In this document: piece by piece, positions 32,090-41,600 of the stretch
Numbering within the stretch: position 1 is the stretch's first letter
How the letters are laid out: every line of letters starts with the position of its first letter
Assembly (NCBI GenBank): GCA_016795205.1
Contig: JAEUHZ010000021.1
Coordinates: 186,001-250,000 of the forward strand
Direction: 5' to 3'
DNA length: 64,000 bases
DNA from: Planctomycetota bacterium
GTDB taxonomy: Bacteria; Planctomycetota; UBA1135; GCA-002686595
Notes under the pieces: generated by a model
Told to the model about the DNA's origin: nothing
Databases searched by the model: none
What the model saw: only the letters and a program-made list of their open reading frames with translations
Program-made: the position numbers and the translations under genes

Positions 32090-33085
32090 TCAAGGCGCGG
32101 CCTCCGGCGACCGGCGCCAGGCGTGGGCCTGGAGCTCCTCGATCGCGCGCGTCGCGCGGCGCTTCCCGAGCCACAGGCAGCGTCGCTGATAGCGCTGGAT
32201 GAACTCGCGCAGCGCGCGATCCTCGAGCCGTGCAGCGCCGCGCAGGCCGCTCGCAACGTACCCCGCCCACATTGCCAGACCGCCGAGGATCCAGGGGCGG
32301 TGCGCGCAGCGGTAGAGCGCGCTGGCGGTCATGTAGGCCAGACCCGTGCCCATGAACCACTGGCCGTGCCCGTGACGGAAGCGCCCGGTCAGGATCCCAC
32401 GGTGGCTCGAGCCCATCGGCCGCAGGTGGACGAAGCGCAGCTCGGGCTCGTCCCAGCTCCGCGCGATCCAGCCCAGCATGCGCGCCCGGTGGCAGTCGAT
32501 GCCATCCCACATCACGTGCCGGACGAAGCCCCCGATCGCCTCGAAGCACTCCCGCCGGTAGAGCTTGGTCATGCCCACCGACATCTCGTCGCCGCAGCCC
32601 TCGCTGACGAGCCCGCGACCGGGTACCTCGAAGTAGGGCTTTCCGCTGCACGTGCCCAGACGCGGCTCGTTCGCCATGCGTTCGAGCAGGATCTCGAAGT
32701 AGCGCGGCGGCAGATCGAGGTCGAGGTCGAGCTTGCACACGTGCTCGAATCGTTCAGGCCGCGCCGTCGCGTAACCAGCGTAGAACGCGTCGATGACGCC
32801 CGGTCCGACGCTGCGGCGTCCGCGGTCCTCGCGTCGCACGACCTGGATCCAGGGGTGGCGCGCGGCGTATTCGGCCAGGATCGAGGGGGTCTGATCGGTG
32901 GAGCCGTCGTCGACGATGGTCCACTGGGCCGGACGGACCGTCTGGCGCACCACGCTGTCGAGCGTCCGCCGCGCGTACGCGGCCTCGTCGCGGCAGGGCG
33001 TCACGAGCAGCAGGGACGCGACGCGTGCGCCGTGCGCGCTCCCGGCATCGGCGCTGCCGGTCCGCCCATCCAGAGTCCTGCTCAC
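32090..33085 (-). CDS. Family 2 glycosyltransferase
   Basis: This 331-residue GT-A fold enzyme opens with SLLLVTPCRDEAAYARRTLDS. It has the nucleotide-binding VDDGSTDQTP and a metal-binding LDLDLDLPPRYFE, with EMSVGMTKLYRRECFEAIGGF further on. The C-terminal segment has one or two weakly hydrophobic stretches (ILGGLAMWAGYVASGL) suggesting membrane association. The GTG start at 33085 overlaps the amidotransferase stop as GTGA. The sugar donor cannot be told. A role in building the locus glycan on a lipid carrier is inferred from the neighbours. Confidence 0.88.
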   Translation of the reverse strand: MSRTLDGRTGSADAGSAHGARVASLLLVTPCRDEAAYARRTLDSVVRQTVRPAQWTIVDDGSTDQTPSILAEYAARHPWIQVVRREDRGRRSVGPGVIDAFYAGYATARPERFEHVCKLDLDLDLPPRYFEILLERMANEPRLGTCSGKPYFEVPGRGLVSEGCGDEMSVGMTKLYRRECFEAIGGFVRHVMWDGIDCHRARMLGWIARSWDEPELRFVHLRPMGSSHRGILTGRFRHGHGQWFMGTGLAYMTASALYRCAHRPWILGGLAMWAGYVASGLRGAARLEDRALREFIQRYQRRCLWLGKRRATRAIEELQAHAWRRSPEAAP

Positions 33086-35016
33086 GCGCTCACCCGATGC
33101 TCGCGGCACCACCGGCACAAGACGAACACGGCCCACACGCGCGACCAGTACAGTCCCGGCGCGCCGGCGAGGAACGCGTTCCACAGGCGCGCGACCGCGG
33201 CTGGATCGAGGCCTGCCGAGCGGCAGGCGTCCTGGTCGGAGAGCACACCATCCACCGTCGCGCGCAGCTCGCCGCGGCACCAGCGGTCGAACGGCATCAC
33301 GAAGCCCGACTTCCTACGCTCGAAGAGCGCCGGATCGAGGCCGGTCAGGCCGGCGTCGCGCAGGGCCTGCTTGCGGCCCAGCGGCTGGAACCGCGCGGAG
33401 GCTTCCAGCGCTGCGACGCGCTCGACGAGCACGTGGTCGAGCAGCGGCAAGCGGACCTCGATCGACGCGGCCATGCCGGCCGCGTCGGTGTCGCGCAGCA
33501 GGCGCTGGCCCAGGAAGGCGAAGAGCTCGAGCGTCGCGATCGCATGCAGGTCGGGATCCCCGGCGGTCGCGGCCAGCAGCTCGCTCCGGCGCGCGCGCGG
33601 CAGGCCCCACGGCGCCGCGTCCGGGTCGAGCACGGTGCACAGCTCGCGCTGGAAATCGCGCGAGAACAGCGCATACGCGACTTGGTACAGCGCCACGAGG
33701 TCGCCGCGTGCCGCGAGCGCGTCGGGGAGCTTGCCCCAGCGAGTCTGGGGTCGAAAGCCGGAGCGACCACGCGCGTGCACCGCTTGCAGCGCGCGTGCGC
33801 AGCCGGCGACCGCGGCCTGGGGCAGCCAGGCCAGCCGGCGGCTCCAACGCCGCGCCCGCGGCAGCTCGGCGAAGCTCTGGTATCCGCCGAACAGCTCGTC
33901 TCCGCCGGTCCCGGCCAGCGCCACGACGGTGCCTGCGTCGCGCACGGCGCGGCTCACGACATAGCTGTTGATTCCGTCGAAGGTCGGCTGGTCCAGCGCC
34001 CCCAGCGCGCGATCGATGGAGGCCAGGAACTGCGCGCCGCTGATGCGGATCTCGGAGTGCCGCGTGCCCAGCGCCCGAGCCACCGCGCGCGCGTGCGGCG
34101 ACTCGTCGTACTCGGCCTCCTCGAAGGCGATGTTGAACGTGTGGACCTCGCCCTGCCGCGCGCGAACGGCGAGGTTCGCGATCGCGCTGGAGTCGATCCC
34201 GCCCGAGAGGAACACGCCCAGCGGCACGTCGCTCACGAGACGCATCCGAACCGCCTCGGCCAGCTCGTGGCGCAGCGCCGCGGGGTCCAGCGCGTCCGAG
34301 CCGGCGCGGGGCAGCTGCCAGTAGCGGCGCGGCTCCACCGCCGGCTGGTCGAGGTCGACCTCGGCCACGGTCCCAGCCGGGAGTTCTTGCACCCCGGCGA
34401 CGATGGAGCCCGGACCGAACACGAAGCCGTTCCACATGAACGTGCTCAAGGCGACCGGATCGAGGCGCCGCTCCAGCAAGTCGCTCGCGAGCAAGGCGCG
34501 CAGCTCGGATGCGAACAGCACGACCTGTCCGCCGTCCATCCCGCGGATCCGCGTCCAGTAGAGCGGCTTCTCACCGAGCCGGTCGCGTGCCAGCACGACG
34601 CGCCGCTCGCGTGCGTCGAAGATGGCACAGGCGAACATCCCGCGCAGCCGTTCGAGCGCCCCGACGCCGAAGTGCCCGAAGGCCTGGAGCAACACCTCGG
34701 TGTCCGAGCGACTCTCGAACCGGGCGCCCCTGCGCGACAGCTCCGCGCGCAGCTCGACGAAGTTGTAGATCTCGCCGTTGAAGACCACGACGTTGCCCGT
34801 CTGCGCATCGATCATGGGCTGCGCACCGCCGGGCGAGAGGTCGATGATGGCCAAGCGCCGATGGGCGAGGAGCACCCGCGGCGCGCGAGCGTCGGAACTC
34901 GAGCTCCAGATGCCCGCTCCGTCGGGGCCGCGGTGCGCCAGCGCGAGCGCGCTGCGCTCGACGGCGCCTCGCAGGCTGTCGTCGAAGCGTCCAATGGCTC
35001 CCGCGATCCCGCACAT
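33082..35016 (-). CDS. Asparagine synthase (glutamine-hydrolysing) family amidotransferase
   Basis: This 644-residue protein begins MCGIAGAIG with the nucleophilic Cys2 of class II glutamine amidotransferases. It continues with HRGPDGAGIW, NGEIYNF, RSDTEVLLQAFGHFG and RDRLGEKPLYW, then the synthetase domain with the ATP-pyrophosphatase loop SGGIDSSA near residue 268. Both halves look intact, so it can form an amide from glutamine and a carboxylate. Family knowledge: AsnB-like proteins in polysaccharide and exosortase-linked clusters usually amidate sugars or metabolites rather than make asparagine for protein synthesis. It is coupled to the GT2 gene. Possible targets are a uronic acid of the glycan or the NRPS/PKS product. 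Confidence 0.93.
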   Translation of the reverse strand: MCGIAGAIGRFDDSLRGAVERSALALAHRGPDGAGIWSSSSDARAPRVLLAHRRLAIIDLSPGGAQPMIDAQTGNVVVFNGEIYNFVELRAELSRRGARFESRSDTEVLLQAFGHFGVGALERLRGMFACAIFDARERRVVLARDRLGEKPLYWTRIRGMDGGQVVLFASELRALLASDLLERRLDPVALSTFMWNGFVFGPGSIVAGVQELPAGTVAEVDLDQPAVEPRRYWQLPRAGSDALDPAALRHELAEAVRMRLVSDVPLGVFLSGGIDSSAIANLAVRARQGEVHTFNIAFEEAEYDESPHARAVARALGTRHSEIRISGAQFLASIDRALGALDQPTFDGINSYVVSRAVRDAGTVVALAGTGGDELFGGYQSFAELPRARRWSRRLAWLPQAAVAGCARALQAVHARGRSGFRPQTRWGKLPDALAARGDLVALYQVAYALFSRDFQRELCTVLDPDAAPWGLPRARRSELLAATAGDPDLHAIATLELFAFLGQRLLRDTDAAGMAASIEVRLPLLDHVLVERVAALEASARFQPLGRKQALRDAGLTGLDPALFERRKSGFVMPFDRWCRGELRATVDGVLSDQDACRSAGLDPAAVARLWNAFLAGAPGLYWSRVWAVFVLCRWCREHRVSA

Positions 35017-35101
35017 CTGGGGCTCTCCTACGATCTCGATCGCCCGCGTGCACGGGCGCGCGCGCGGGCCAGGAGTGCCGGCTGGGCGGTGCGGGGCGTG
35101 C

Positions 35102-36694
35102 TCATCGGGGACGGCGGCGGAAGACGGCCAGATCAGCCTCCGGATCCGCCACCACGAGCTCGAAATGCGTGGCGATCAGCGGGATGTGCGCCCATTCGGC
35201 CAGCCCCGCCCAGTCGGCCAGGTACTCGATCGGCTGGGAGACGACGTACTCCGGGATGCGGTGCTCGCGCACGGCGGCGTGGGCGGCCGGGTTCACCTTG
35301 CCGTCGAGGTTGATCGCGCGGTCGTGGAAGAAGCCCAAGGTCCCGGTTTGCACCGCGCCGACCCAGGCCTCCCGCGGCACGTGGGCCTGGACCCACTCGA
35401 CGACCTGGAAGTGCATGTGTCGGCGACCGTCGCGGTAGATGCGCCAATTGGCCACGAGGAGCAGCGCCAGCGTCACGCCGGCCACGGCGACCGCCGGCCA
35501 ACGCGACGGCCGGCGCGCCAGCAGCGCGTCGACGACCGCGGCCCACAGGATCGCGGCGAACGCGGCCAGCGGGAACATGTAGCGCGACAGGAAGAACGGC
35601 ACGCCGAAGAAGAACCCGTAGTACAGCGCCAGGCCGCCGGCATACAGCAGGAGGAGCACCACGAACGTCCTCACGCGCGCATCCGCGCGGTGTGCGATCC
35701 GCACGGCGAGCGCGCCGGCGGCGACGATCACGACGACCGAGCCGGCGATCACGGCCGGGTGCGTCTCGACGCTGGCCGGAACGGGGATCACGGCGACGAC
35801 GTACTCCGCGATGGCCACGGGCAGGTGCGCCAGGTTCGAGGCGAAGGAGCCGAACCCGGCCTCGGCGCGGCCGCTCACCGGCACGATGCTGCCGAACCCC
35901 AGGTAGTTGTGGACCAACCAGGGAGCGATGATCGTCACCGCCGTCGCGCCCATGACACAGGCCGCTCCGAACTGCGCCCGGGTGGGCGCCAGCCGTGCCC
36001 CGGGTCCGAGCAGGAAGCGCACGAGGCAGGCGGCGAGCACCAGGAACACCGCGTCCACGCGTGCCCACAACGTCAAGCCCAACACTGCGCCGAGGAACAG
36101 CGCGCGCCGGGGGCTCCATGGCGAGAGCGGGTCGGGCGGCGCCAGGAAGGCGTGGACGAACCACAGCACGCAGGCGGCGAAGGCCCCGGTCTCGAGGCAG
36201 TTCATCCCGTGCTTGACGCCGATGCCGCTCGCGAACCAGACCGCGGTGGCCAGCGCCGCCACGAGGTTGCCGCGCGGGTGGTTCGCCAGGACGCGCCGGG
36301 AGAGGAGGAAGAGCAGCACTGCTCCGACCAGCGCCAAGACGAGTTGGATGGCCAGAACCGCCCGCACTCCGGCGACGCGCTCCCCGTCGAAGAGGGCGAA
36401 GCAGCCAGCGTAGACCGCCGACATCAGGGGCTGCGTCCCGTTCGTCGGCAACGTGCCGGCCGCCGTGCTGAAACCGTGACCGAGCGCGAAGTTGCGCGCG
36501 ATCGTCAGCATCAAGTAGCCGTCCTCGGTCGGGAACTGCCGCAGGAGCCGGGTTTCGTCCGCAAACAGCGGGATGGCGCGTGACACCAGGCCGATCGAGA
36601 AGAGCGCCCCGATCGCTGCGCGCAGGGCGATCATCGCGAGCACGCGCGTTCCGCGCCGCGCGAACGGTTCACGGCCCGACGCGGCCCGCGCCAC
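35102..36694 (-). CDS. Polytopic membrane protein, GT-C glycosyltransferase-like
   Basis: This 530-residue protein has about ten to twelve transmembrane segments and a short soluble C-terminal part. An acidic first-loop motif (FPTEDGYLMLTIARNFALGHGFST) and a loop NGTQPL resemble the ArnT/PMT-like GT-C fold, which uses polyprenyl-phosphate sugars on the periplasmic side. The C-terminal LGFFHDRAINLDGKVN recurs as INLDGK in the second such protein of this window (54214-55767), so the two are relatives. The start is uncertain: the GTG at 36694 gives a basic N-terminus and an ATG at 36634 is also possible; neither has a clear ribosome site. The sugar or acceptor cannot be inferred. Confidence 0.75.
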   Translation of the reverse strand: MARAASGREPFARRGTRVLAMIALRAAIGALFSIGLVSRAIPLFADETRLLRQFPTEDGYLMLTIARNFALGHGFSTAAGTLPTNGTQPLMSAVYAGCFALFDGERVAGVRAVLAIQLVLALVGAVLLFLLSRRVLANHPRGNLVAALATAVWFASGIGVKHGMNCLETGAFAACVLWFVHAFLAPPDPLSPWSPRRALFLGAVLGLTLWARVDAVFLVLAACLVRFLLGPGARLAPTRAQFGAACVMGATAVTIIAPWLVHNYLGFGSIVPVSGRAEAGFGSFASNLAHLPVAIAEYVVAVIPVPASVETHPAVIAGSVVVIVAAGALAVRIAHRADARVRTFVVLLLLYAGGLALYYGFFFGVPFFLSRYMFPLAAFAAILWAAVVDALLARRPSRWPAVAVAGVTLALLLVANWRIYRDGRRHMHFQVVEWVQAHVPREAWVGAVQTGTLGFFHDRAINLDGKVNPAAHAAVREHRIPEYVVSQPIEYLADWAGLAEWAHIPLIATHFELVVADPEADLAVFRRRPR

Positions 36695-36860
36695 GCGAAG
36701 CGCCGGCCGCAGCGCGGGAGCGCCGGCGCGAAACGGGTGCGCAGGCGACCTCGGACACGGGAAATGCCCGCCACGGCGCGGATCGTAGCCACCACCACCT
36801 CCGGCCGGTAGTCGGGGGCGCTCGGTCGGGGGCAGGGCTCGTCGGGTGACGGGCGCCGGA

Positions 36861-38252
36861 TCACGACGTCGGGACCCGCGGACGGCGGACCACCGAACGC
36901 CGGACTCGGCGCGCGATGTCCAGCGGCAGGCTGCTCCAGCGCGCCGTCGCGCCGGAGTTGCGCGCGCCCGCCAGGTGGAAGTAGTCGAACAGGAGCGCCT
37001 TGCCGTCCGCGCGGCCCTCCCGGAAGCGGCCGTTGAAGAGCAGCGTCTCCCCGCCCCACAGGAAGCGGAACGCGTAGGCCAACGCCTGCGAGGACAGGCT
37101 GACGTCGCAACGGGCCGCGTCGCGCTCGATGGGCACGAGCCCGCGCAACGGGTCGAAGGCGTAGCTCTGCGCGTGATCCACGACGTGGATCGTCGCGGGC
37201 TCGGGAGACAGCGCGCGCCAGGCCAGCGTGGCCAGGGCGCCGAGGCGACCGGCGCGCCGGCCGCGCAGCCGGACGCTGGCGGCCGCGCAGCGCAGCCGGT
37301 GGCGAAGCGGATCGGAGCCCGCGCTCATGGCGCGCGCGTACTTGCGGCTCTCCGCGATCAACTCCTCGGGACCGACCCGCCGGGCCGCAGCGCGCGGGCG
37401 CGTCGCGACCTCGGCTTGGTCACGGGCGTAGCGCGCCAGCGCCGGTTCCGGGTCGAGGTCCTGCCCGACCGACCACACGTCCCCGGGGTACATCGGGACC
37501 GGCTTGGCGCGCGAGCCGCGGGCGAGCTCGCCCACGACCTCGGCCAGCGGCAGGAAGCCCTCGTTCATGAAGGCGTTCTCTTCGTGGCAGAACCAGACGT
37601 AGCTCGCGATCGGCAGCACGTACCGCGGCTCGAATTCCTGGCAGTGCATGATCGCGCGGGCGAGCATCTTCCGCGCGCCCGAGCGTCGCCGCGCGAGCTC
37701 CTCGGCGTTCCCGTCCCAGGCCGAGATCGAGAACTGGGTCGCCAGCACGTCGATGGGGCCGACTCGGTGCCTGATGGCGCGCGCCTGCTCGCGCTCGAAC
37801 ACCGGGCAGTCGTTCAGGTTGAGCAGGGTCGCGCCCGGCGTCCGCACGCACAGCCAGGAGTCCTGGAAGCCTGCAAAGGGCGTGCACAGGACGTCGAATC
37901 CGGGCGCGAGCTCGACCCACTCGTCGGGGGGCAGCTCACGCACCGCGGCGAAACCCAAGTCGGCGCAGAACTCCACCACCTTGCGATCCACCGTGCGCTG
38001 GTACAGCACCGTGATCCGTGCGCGCACCTCGGGCGGGATGCGCCTCAAGGTCGGCGGGTGGAAGTGGTCGGGGTGCTCGTGCGAGAACCAGATGTGCGTG
38101 ATCGAGGCGAAGTCCGCGTGCCGGAACGTGGAGCGCGCCAGCAGCGCCCACGACTCGTCGAAGGCGGTTCCGTCCAGCCAAGGATCGCTGATCAGCCGGA
38201 CGCCCTGCGCCTCGATCACGAACGAGGCGTGGTTCACGAACTCGATGCGCAT
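36861..38252 (-). CDS. Metallo-beta-lactamase-fold hydrolase
   Basis: This 463-residue protein has the metal-binding motif His58-x-His60-x-Asp62-His63 (SHEHPDHFHPPTL) after the opening MRIEFVNHASFVIE and ISDPWLDGTAF. The pattern resembles UlaG-type lactonases and the hydrolase-like half of CMP-sialate hydroxylases. Residues 330-463 form an extra C-terminal domain that I do not recognise (VVDHAQSYAFDPLRGLVPIERD). The ATG at 38252 is chosen because conserved sequence begins at once; an ATG at 38267 would add five residues. It is the first gene of the leftward biosynthetic run and is divergent from the PKS. A hydrolytic or editing role on a lactone, ester or nucleotide sugar is possible. Confidence 0.82.
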   Translation of the reverse strand: MRIEFVNHASFVIEAQGVRLISDPWLDGTAFDESWALLARSTFRHADFASITHIWFSHEHPDHFHPPTLRRIPPEVRARITVLYQRTVDRKVVEFCADLGFAAVRELPPDEWVELAPGFDVLCTPFAGFQDSWLCVRTPGATLLNLNDCPVFEREQARAIRHRVGPIDVLATQFSISAWDGNAEELARRRSGARKMLARAIMHCQEFEPRYVLPIASYVWFCHEENAFMNEGFLPLAEVVGELARGSRAKPVPMYPGDVWSVGQDLDPEPALARYARDQAEVATRPRAAARRVGPEELIAESRKYARAMSAGSDPLRHRLRCAAASVRLRGRRAGRLGALATLAWRALSPEPATIHVVDHAQSYAFDPLRGLVPIERDAARCDVSLSSQALAYAFRFLWGGETLLFNGRFREGRADGKALLFDYFHLAGARNSGATARWSSLPLDIARRVRRSVVRRPRVPTS

Positions 38253-38641
38253 GGAACGACCCGGCATCGGGCTCGGGGGCGGTCGACCTTGAGGGGCCGA
38301 GCTGGGCGCTGCGCCGCTCGAGGTCGGGGGGACTCCCGGCACCAGGACGCTCACGGAAGGTCCAGTAGGGACCGGCGACTGGTCGATCCAAGCCACGCAC
38401 GTCCAGGGCCCGCGCTGGCCGGCGGCGGACCCGCCGGCCAGCGCGGTCCGGGCCGGGTCACTCCTGCGTCGACCCCCGGTACCCGAGGACCGGGGCGCCG
38501 CAGTCCGTGTAGAGTCTCCGTTCCCAGTCCCCGGTCGACCGAGTTCGGGCTCGCGATCTCGCCGCCGCCTCCACGCGCCCTCCCGTGCGCGCGCGGGCCG
38601 CGCTTCGTCGCTGGCCGGCCCCCCTCGGCGTCCCGCGATCG
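38253..38641. promoter_or_regulatory. Divergent promoter region between hydrolase and PKS genes
   Basis: This stretch of about 390 bases must hold the start signals of both biosynthetic transcripts. A strong hairpin (38410-38446) is listed separately, and a smaller one, GGTCC-n5-GGACC, lies at 38359-38373. I cannot identify a -35/-10 pair with confidence, and there is no clear ribosome site before the PKS start. Confidence 0.45.
38410..38446. promoter_or_regulatory. 16-bp perfect hairpin in the divergent region
   Basis: Bases 38410-38425 are the exact reverse complement of 38431-38446, with a five-base loop CGGAC. It lies about 195 bases before the PKS start and 160 bases before the hydrolase start. 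It could be a bidirectional insulator or terminator, a leader attenuator of one transcript, or a binding site. Perfect pairing over sixteen bases is unlikely to be chance. Confidence 0.5.
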
Positions 38642-41600
38642 ATGACCGCCCCTCCCGAATTCGAAGCATCGCCGAACGACGTCGCGATCGTGGGCGCAGC
38701 CTGCCACGTGCCGGGCGCACGCGACGTGCGCTCATTCTGGCGCAACCTGCGCGCCGGGGTGGAGTCGATCCGCGCGCTGGGCGAGGAGGACCTGGCCGCG
38801 CGCGGAGTCGATCCCGAGCTCTCGAGCCGCCCGAACTACGTGCGTGCGGCCGTGGTCCTGGAGGACATGGAGGCCTTCGACGCGGGTTTCTTCGGCTTCA
38901 CGCCCAAGGACGCGGCGATCACGGACCCGCAGCACCGCCACTTCCTGGAGTGCGCCTGGGAGGCGCTGGAGGACGCCGGCCACACGCCCGAGGGCTTCGC
39001 GGGTCCGATCGGCGTGTTCGCCGGCTCGGGCATGGCGGCGTACATGACCTTCAACGTGCTCGCGAACCGCGAGCTCGTGGACGAGGTCGGCCTGTTCCTG
39101 CTGCGGCACACCGGGAACGACAAGGACTTCCTGACGACGCGCGTCTCCTACACGTTCAACCTGCGCGGCCCGAGCGTCAACGTGCAGACGGCCTGCTCGA
39201 CCTCGCTCGTGGCGGTGCACATGGCCTGCCAGAGCCTGCTGAGCGGCGAGTGCGACCTGGCGCTCGCGGGGGGCGTGACGATCCAGCTCCCGCACGGCGT
39301 CGGCTACCTCTACCACGAGAACGAGATCCTCTCGCCCGACGGGCGCTGTCGCCCGTTCGAGGAGCGCGCGCAGGGCACCGTGTTCGGCAGCGGGGCCGGG
39401 GTCGTGGTGCTACGTCGGCTCGCCGACGCGCTCGCGGACAAGGACCACGTCTACGCCGTGATCCGTGGCAGCGCGATCAACAACGATGGCGCACAGAAGG
39501 TCGGCTACCTGGCTCCCAGCGTGGACGGTCAGGCCGCGGCGATCGCCGAAGCCCTGCGCGTGGCGGACGTCGCGCCCGAGACCGTCGGCTACGTCGAGGC
39601 ACACGGCACCGCCACCGCGGTCGGTGATCCGATCGAGATCGCGGCGCTCACGCGTGCCTTCCGCACCGGGACCGATCGCAGCGGCTTCTGCGGCGTCGGT
39701 TCGGTCAAGAGCAACATCGGGCACCTCGACACGGCGGCCGGGGTCGTCAGCCTGATCAAGGTCGCCTTGGCGCTCGAGCAGCGCGAGCTGCCGCCGACGT
39801 TGCACTACGAGCGTCCCAGCCCGCACATCGACTTCGGCTCGACGCCGTTCTACGTCGTCGACTCGCTGCGGCCCTGGACCGCCGATCTCGGTCGGCGTCG
39901 CGCGGGCGTGAGCTCGCTGGGCGTCGGCGGGACGAACGCGCACGTGGTCGTCGAAGAGGCGCCGGCCGTCGCTCCCGTTCCCGCGCCGCGCGCGCCACAG
40001 CTCTGTGTGCTCTCCGCGCGCAGCGAGGCGGCGCTGGCCGCCGCCGCCGAGAACCTGCGCTTGCACCTCGAGGCGGACGAGCGCTCGGACCTGTTCGACG
40101 TGGCCTGGACGCTCCAGACCGGCAGGCGTGCCTTCGCCTACCGCCGTTCCTGGGTCGCGCGGGACCGCGCGGAGCTGATCACCAAGCTCGCCGCGCCCGC
40201 CGGCGCCGCCACGCCAACGCCGAAACAGCCACCCTCGCTGGTGTTCCTGCTGCCGGGCGGCGGGGCGCAGTACCCGGCGATGGGGCGCGACCTCTACCGC
40301 TCGGAGCCGGTGTATCGCGACGAGGTGCGCCGCTGCCTGGACCTGTGCGAGCCAGCGCTGCGCGCCGCGATCGAGCGCCTGCTCGATCCGCGCCCCGAGG
40401 ATCTCGCGGCCGCGGCGACCGCCTTCGAGCGCCCTTCGATCCAGCTCCCGGCGTTGTTCATCGTCGAGTACGCGCTGGCCCGCCTGTGGATGTCGTTCGG
40501 GCTCGCGCCGGCCGCGCTGCTCGGACACAGCATGGGCGAGAACACCGCGGCCTGCCTGGCCGGCGTGATGAGCCTCTCCGATGCCCTGGGGCTGGTCGTG
40601 CTCCGCGGCCAGCTCTTCGAGCGCGTGCCGGAAGGCGGCATGCTCAGCGTGGAGCTCCCCGCGGACGAGCTGCGCGCGCTGCTGGGGCCAGAGCTGTCCC
40701 TGGCGGTCGTCAACGGGCCGGCGCTGTGCGTGGCGTCGGGGCCCGTCCAGGCGCTGGATCGGCTGCAGACGGAGCTCGCGGCCCGCGAGGTGGGCTTCCG
40801 CCGGATCCACATCTCGATCGCCGCCCACTCGGCGCTGCTCGACGGGATCCTGTCCGAGTTCGAGGCCTACTTGCGGCGCATCCCGCTGGCGGCGCCGCGC
40901 ATTCCGATCGTGTCGAACACCAGCGGCGAATGGCTCAGCGATGCGGAGGCCACGAGCCCGGAGTACTGGACTCGTCACCTGCGGTCCACGGTCCAGTTCG
41001 CGGCAGGCGTGCGCACGCTGCTCGCCGATCCCGCCCGCGTGCTGCTGGAAGTCGGCCCGGGGAACACGCTGGGCACGCTCGTGCGTCAGCAATGCGACCC
41101 GCGAGTCGCGCGCAACGTGCATTCGTCCCTGCGTCACCGCGACGAGCAAGTGGGCGACGTCGAGTTCGCCCTGGGCGTGCTCGGCAAGCTGTGGTGCGCG
41201 GGGCTCGCCGTCGACTGGCGCGCAGTCCACCGCGGGGTCGGCGCGCGGCGCGTGTCGCTGCCGACGTACCCGTTCGAGCGCCGTCGGCACTGGATCGAGG
41301 CCACGCCGCAGCCAGCGCAGGCGGGTCCGGCGCGCCTCACCAAGACCAAGGACCCGTCGCGCTGGTTCTATGAACCGACCTGGCGACGGCTCGAGCCGCA
41401 GGCTCCGGTCCCGATCCCGGCCGGCGAGTGCTGGCTCGTCTTCGCCGAACCCGGCGGTTTCGGCGAGGCCGTCGCCAGCCGCGGCGCGGCACGCGGGGCG
41501 CGCGTCGTCGTCGTCCAGCCCGGCGACGCCTTCGAGGAACTCGCTCCCGACCAGTACACGATCGTTCCGCAGGAGCGCGACCACTATGTCGCGCTGCTCG

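Noticed and set aside
32058-32093. TTG start for the WecB-type transferase
   Set aside because: It overlaps the upstream stop and has an AAGGAG nearby, but that sequence lies downstream of the TTG; conserved family sequence begins at the ATG at 32057.
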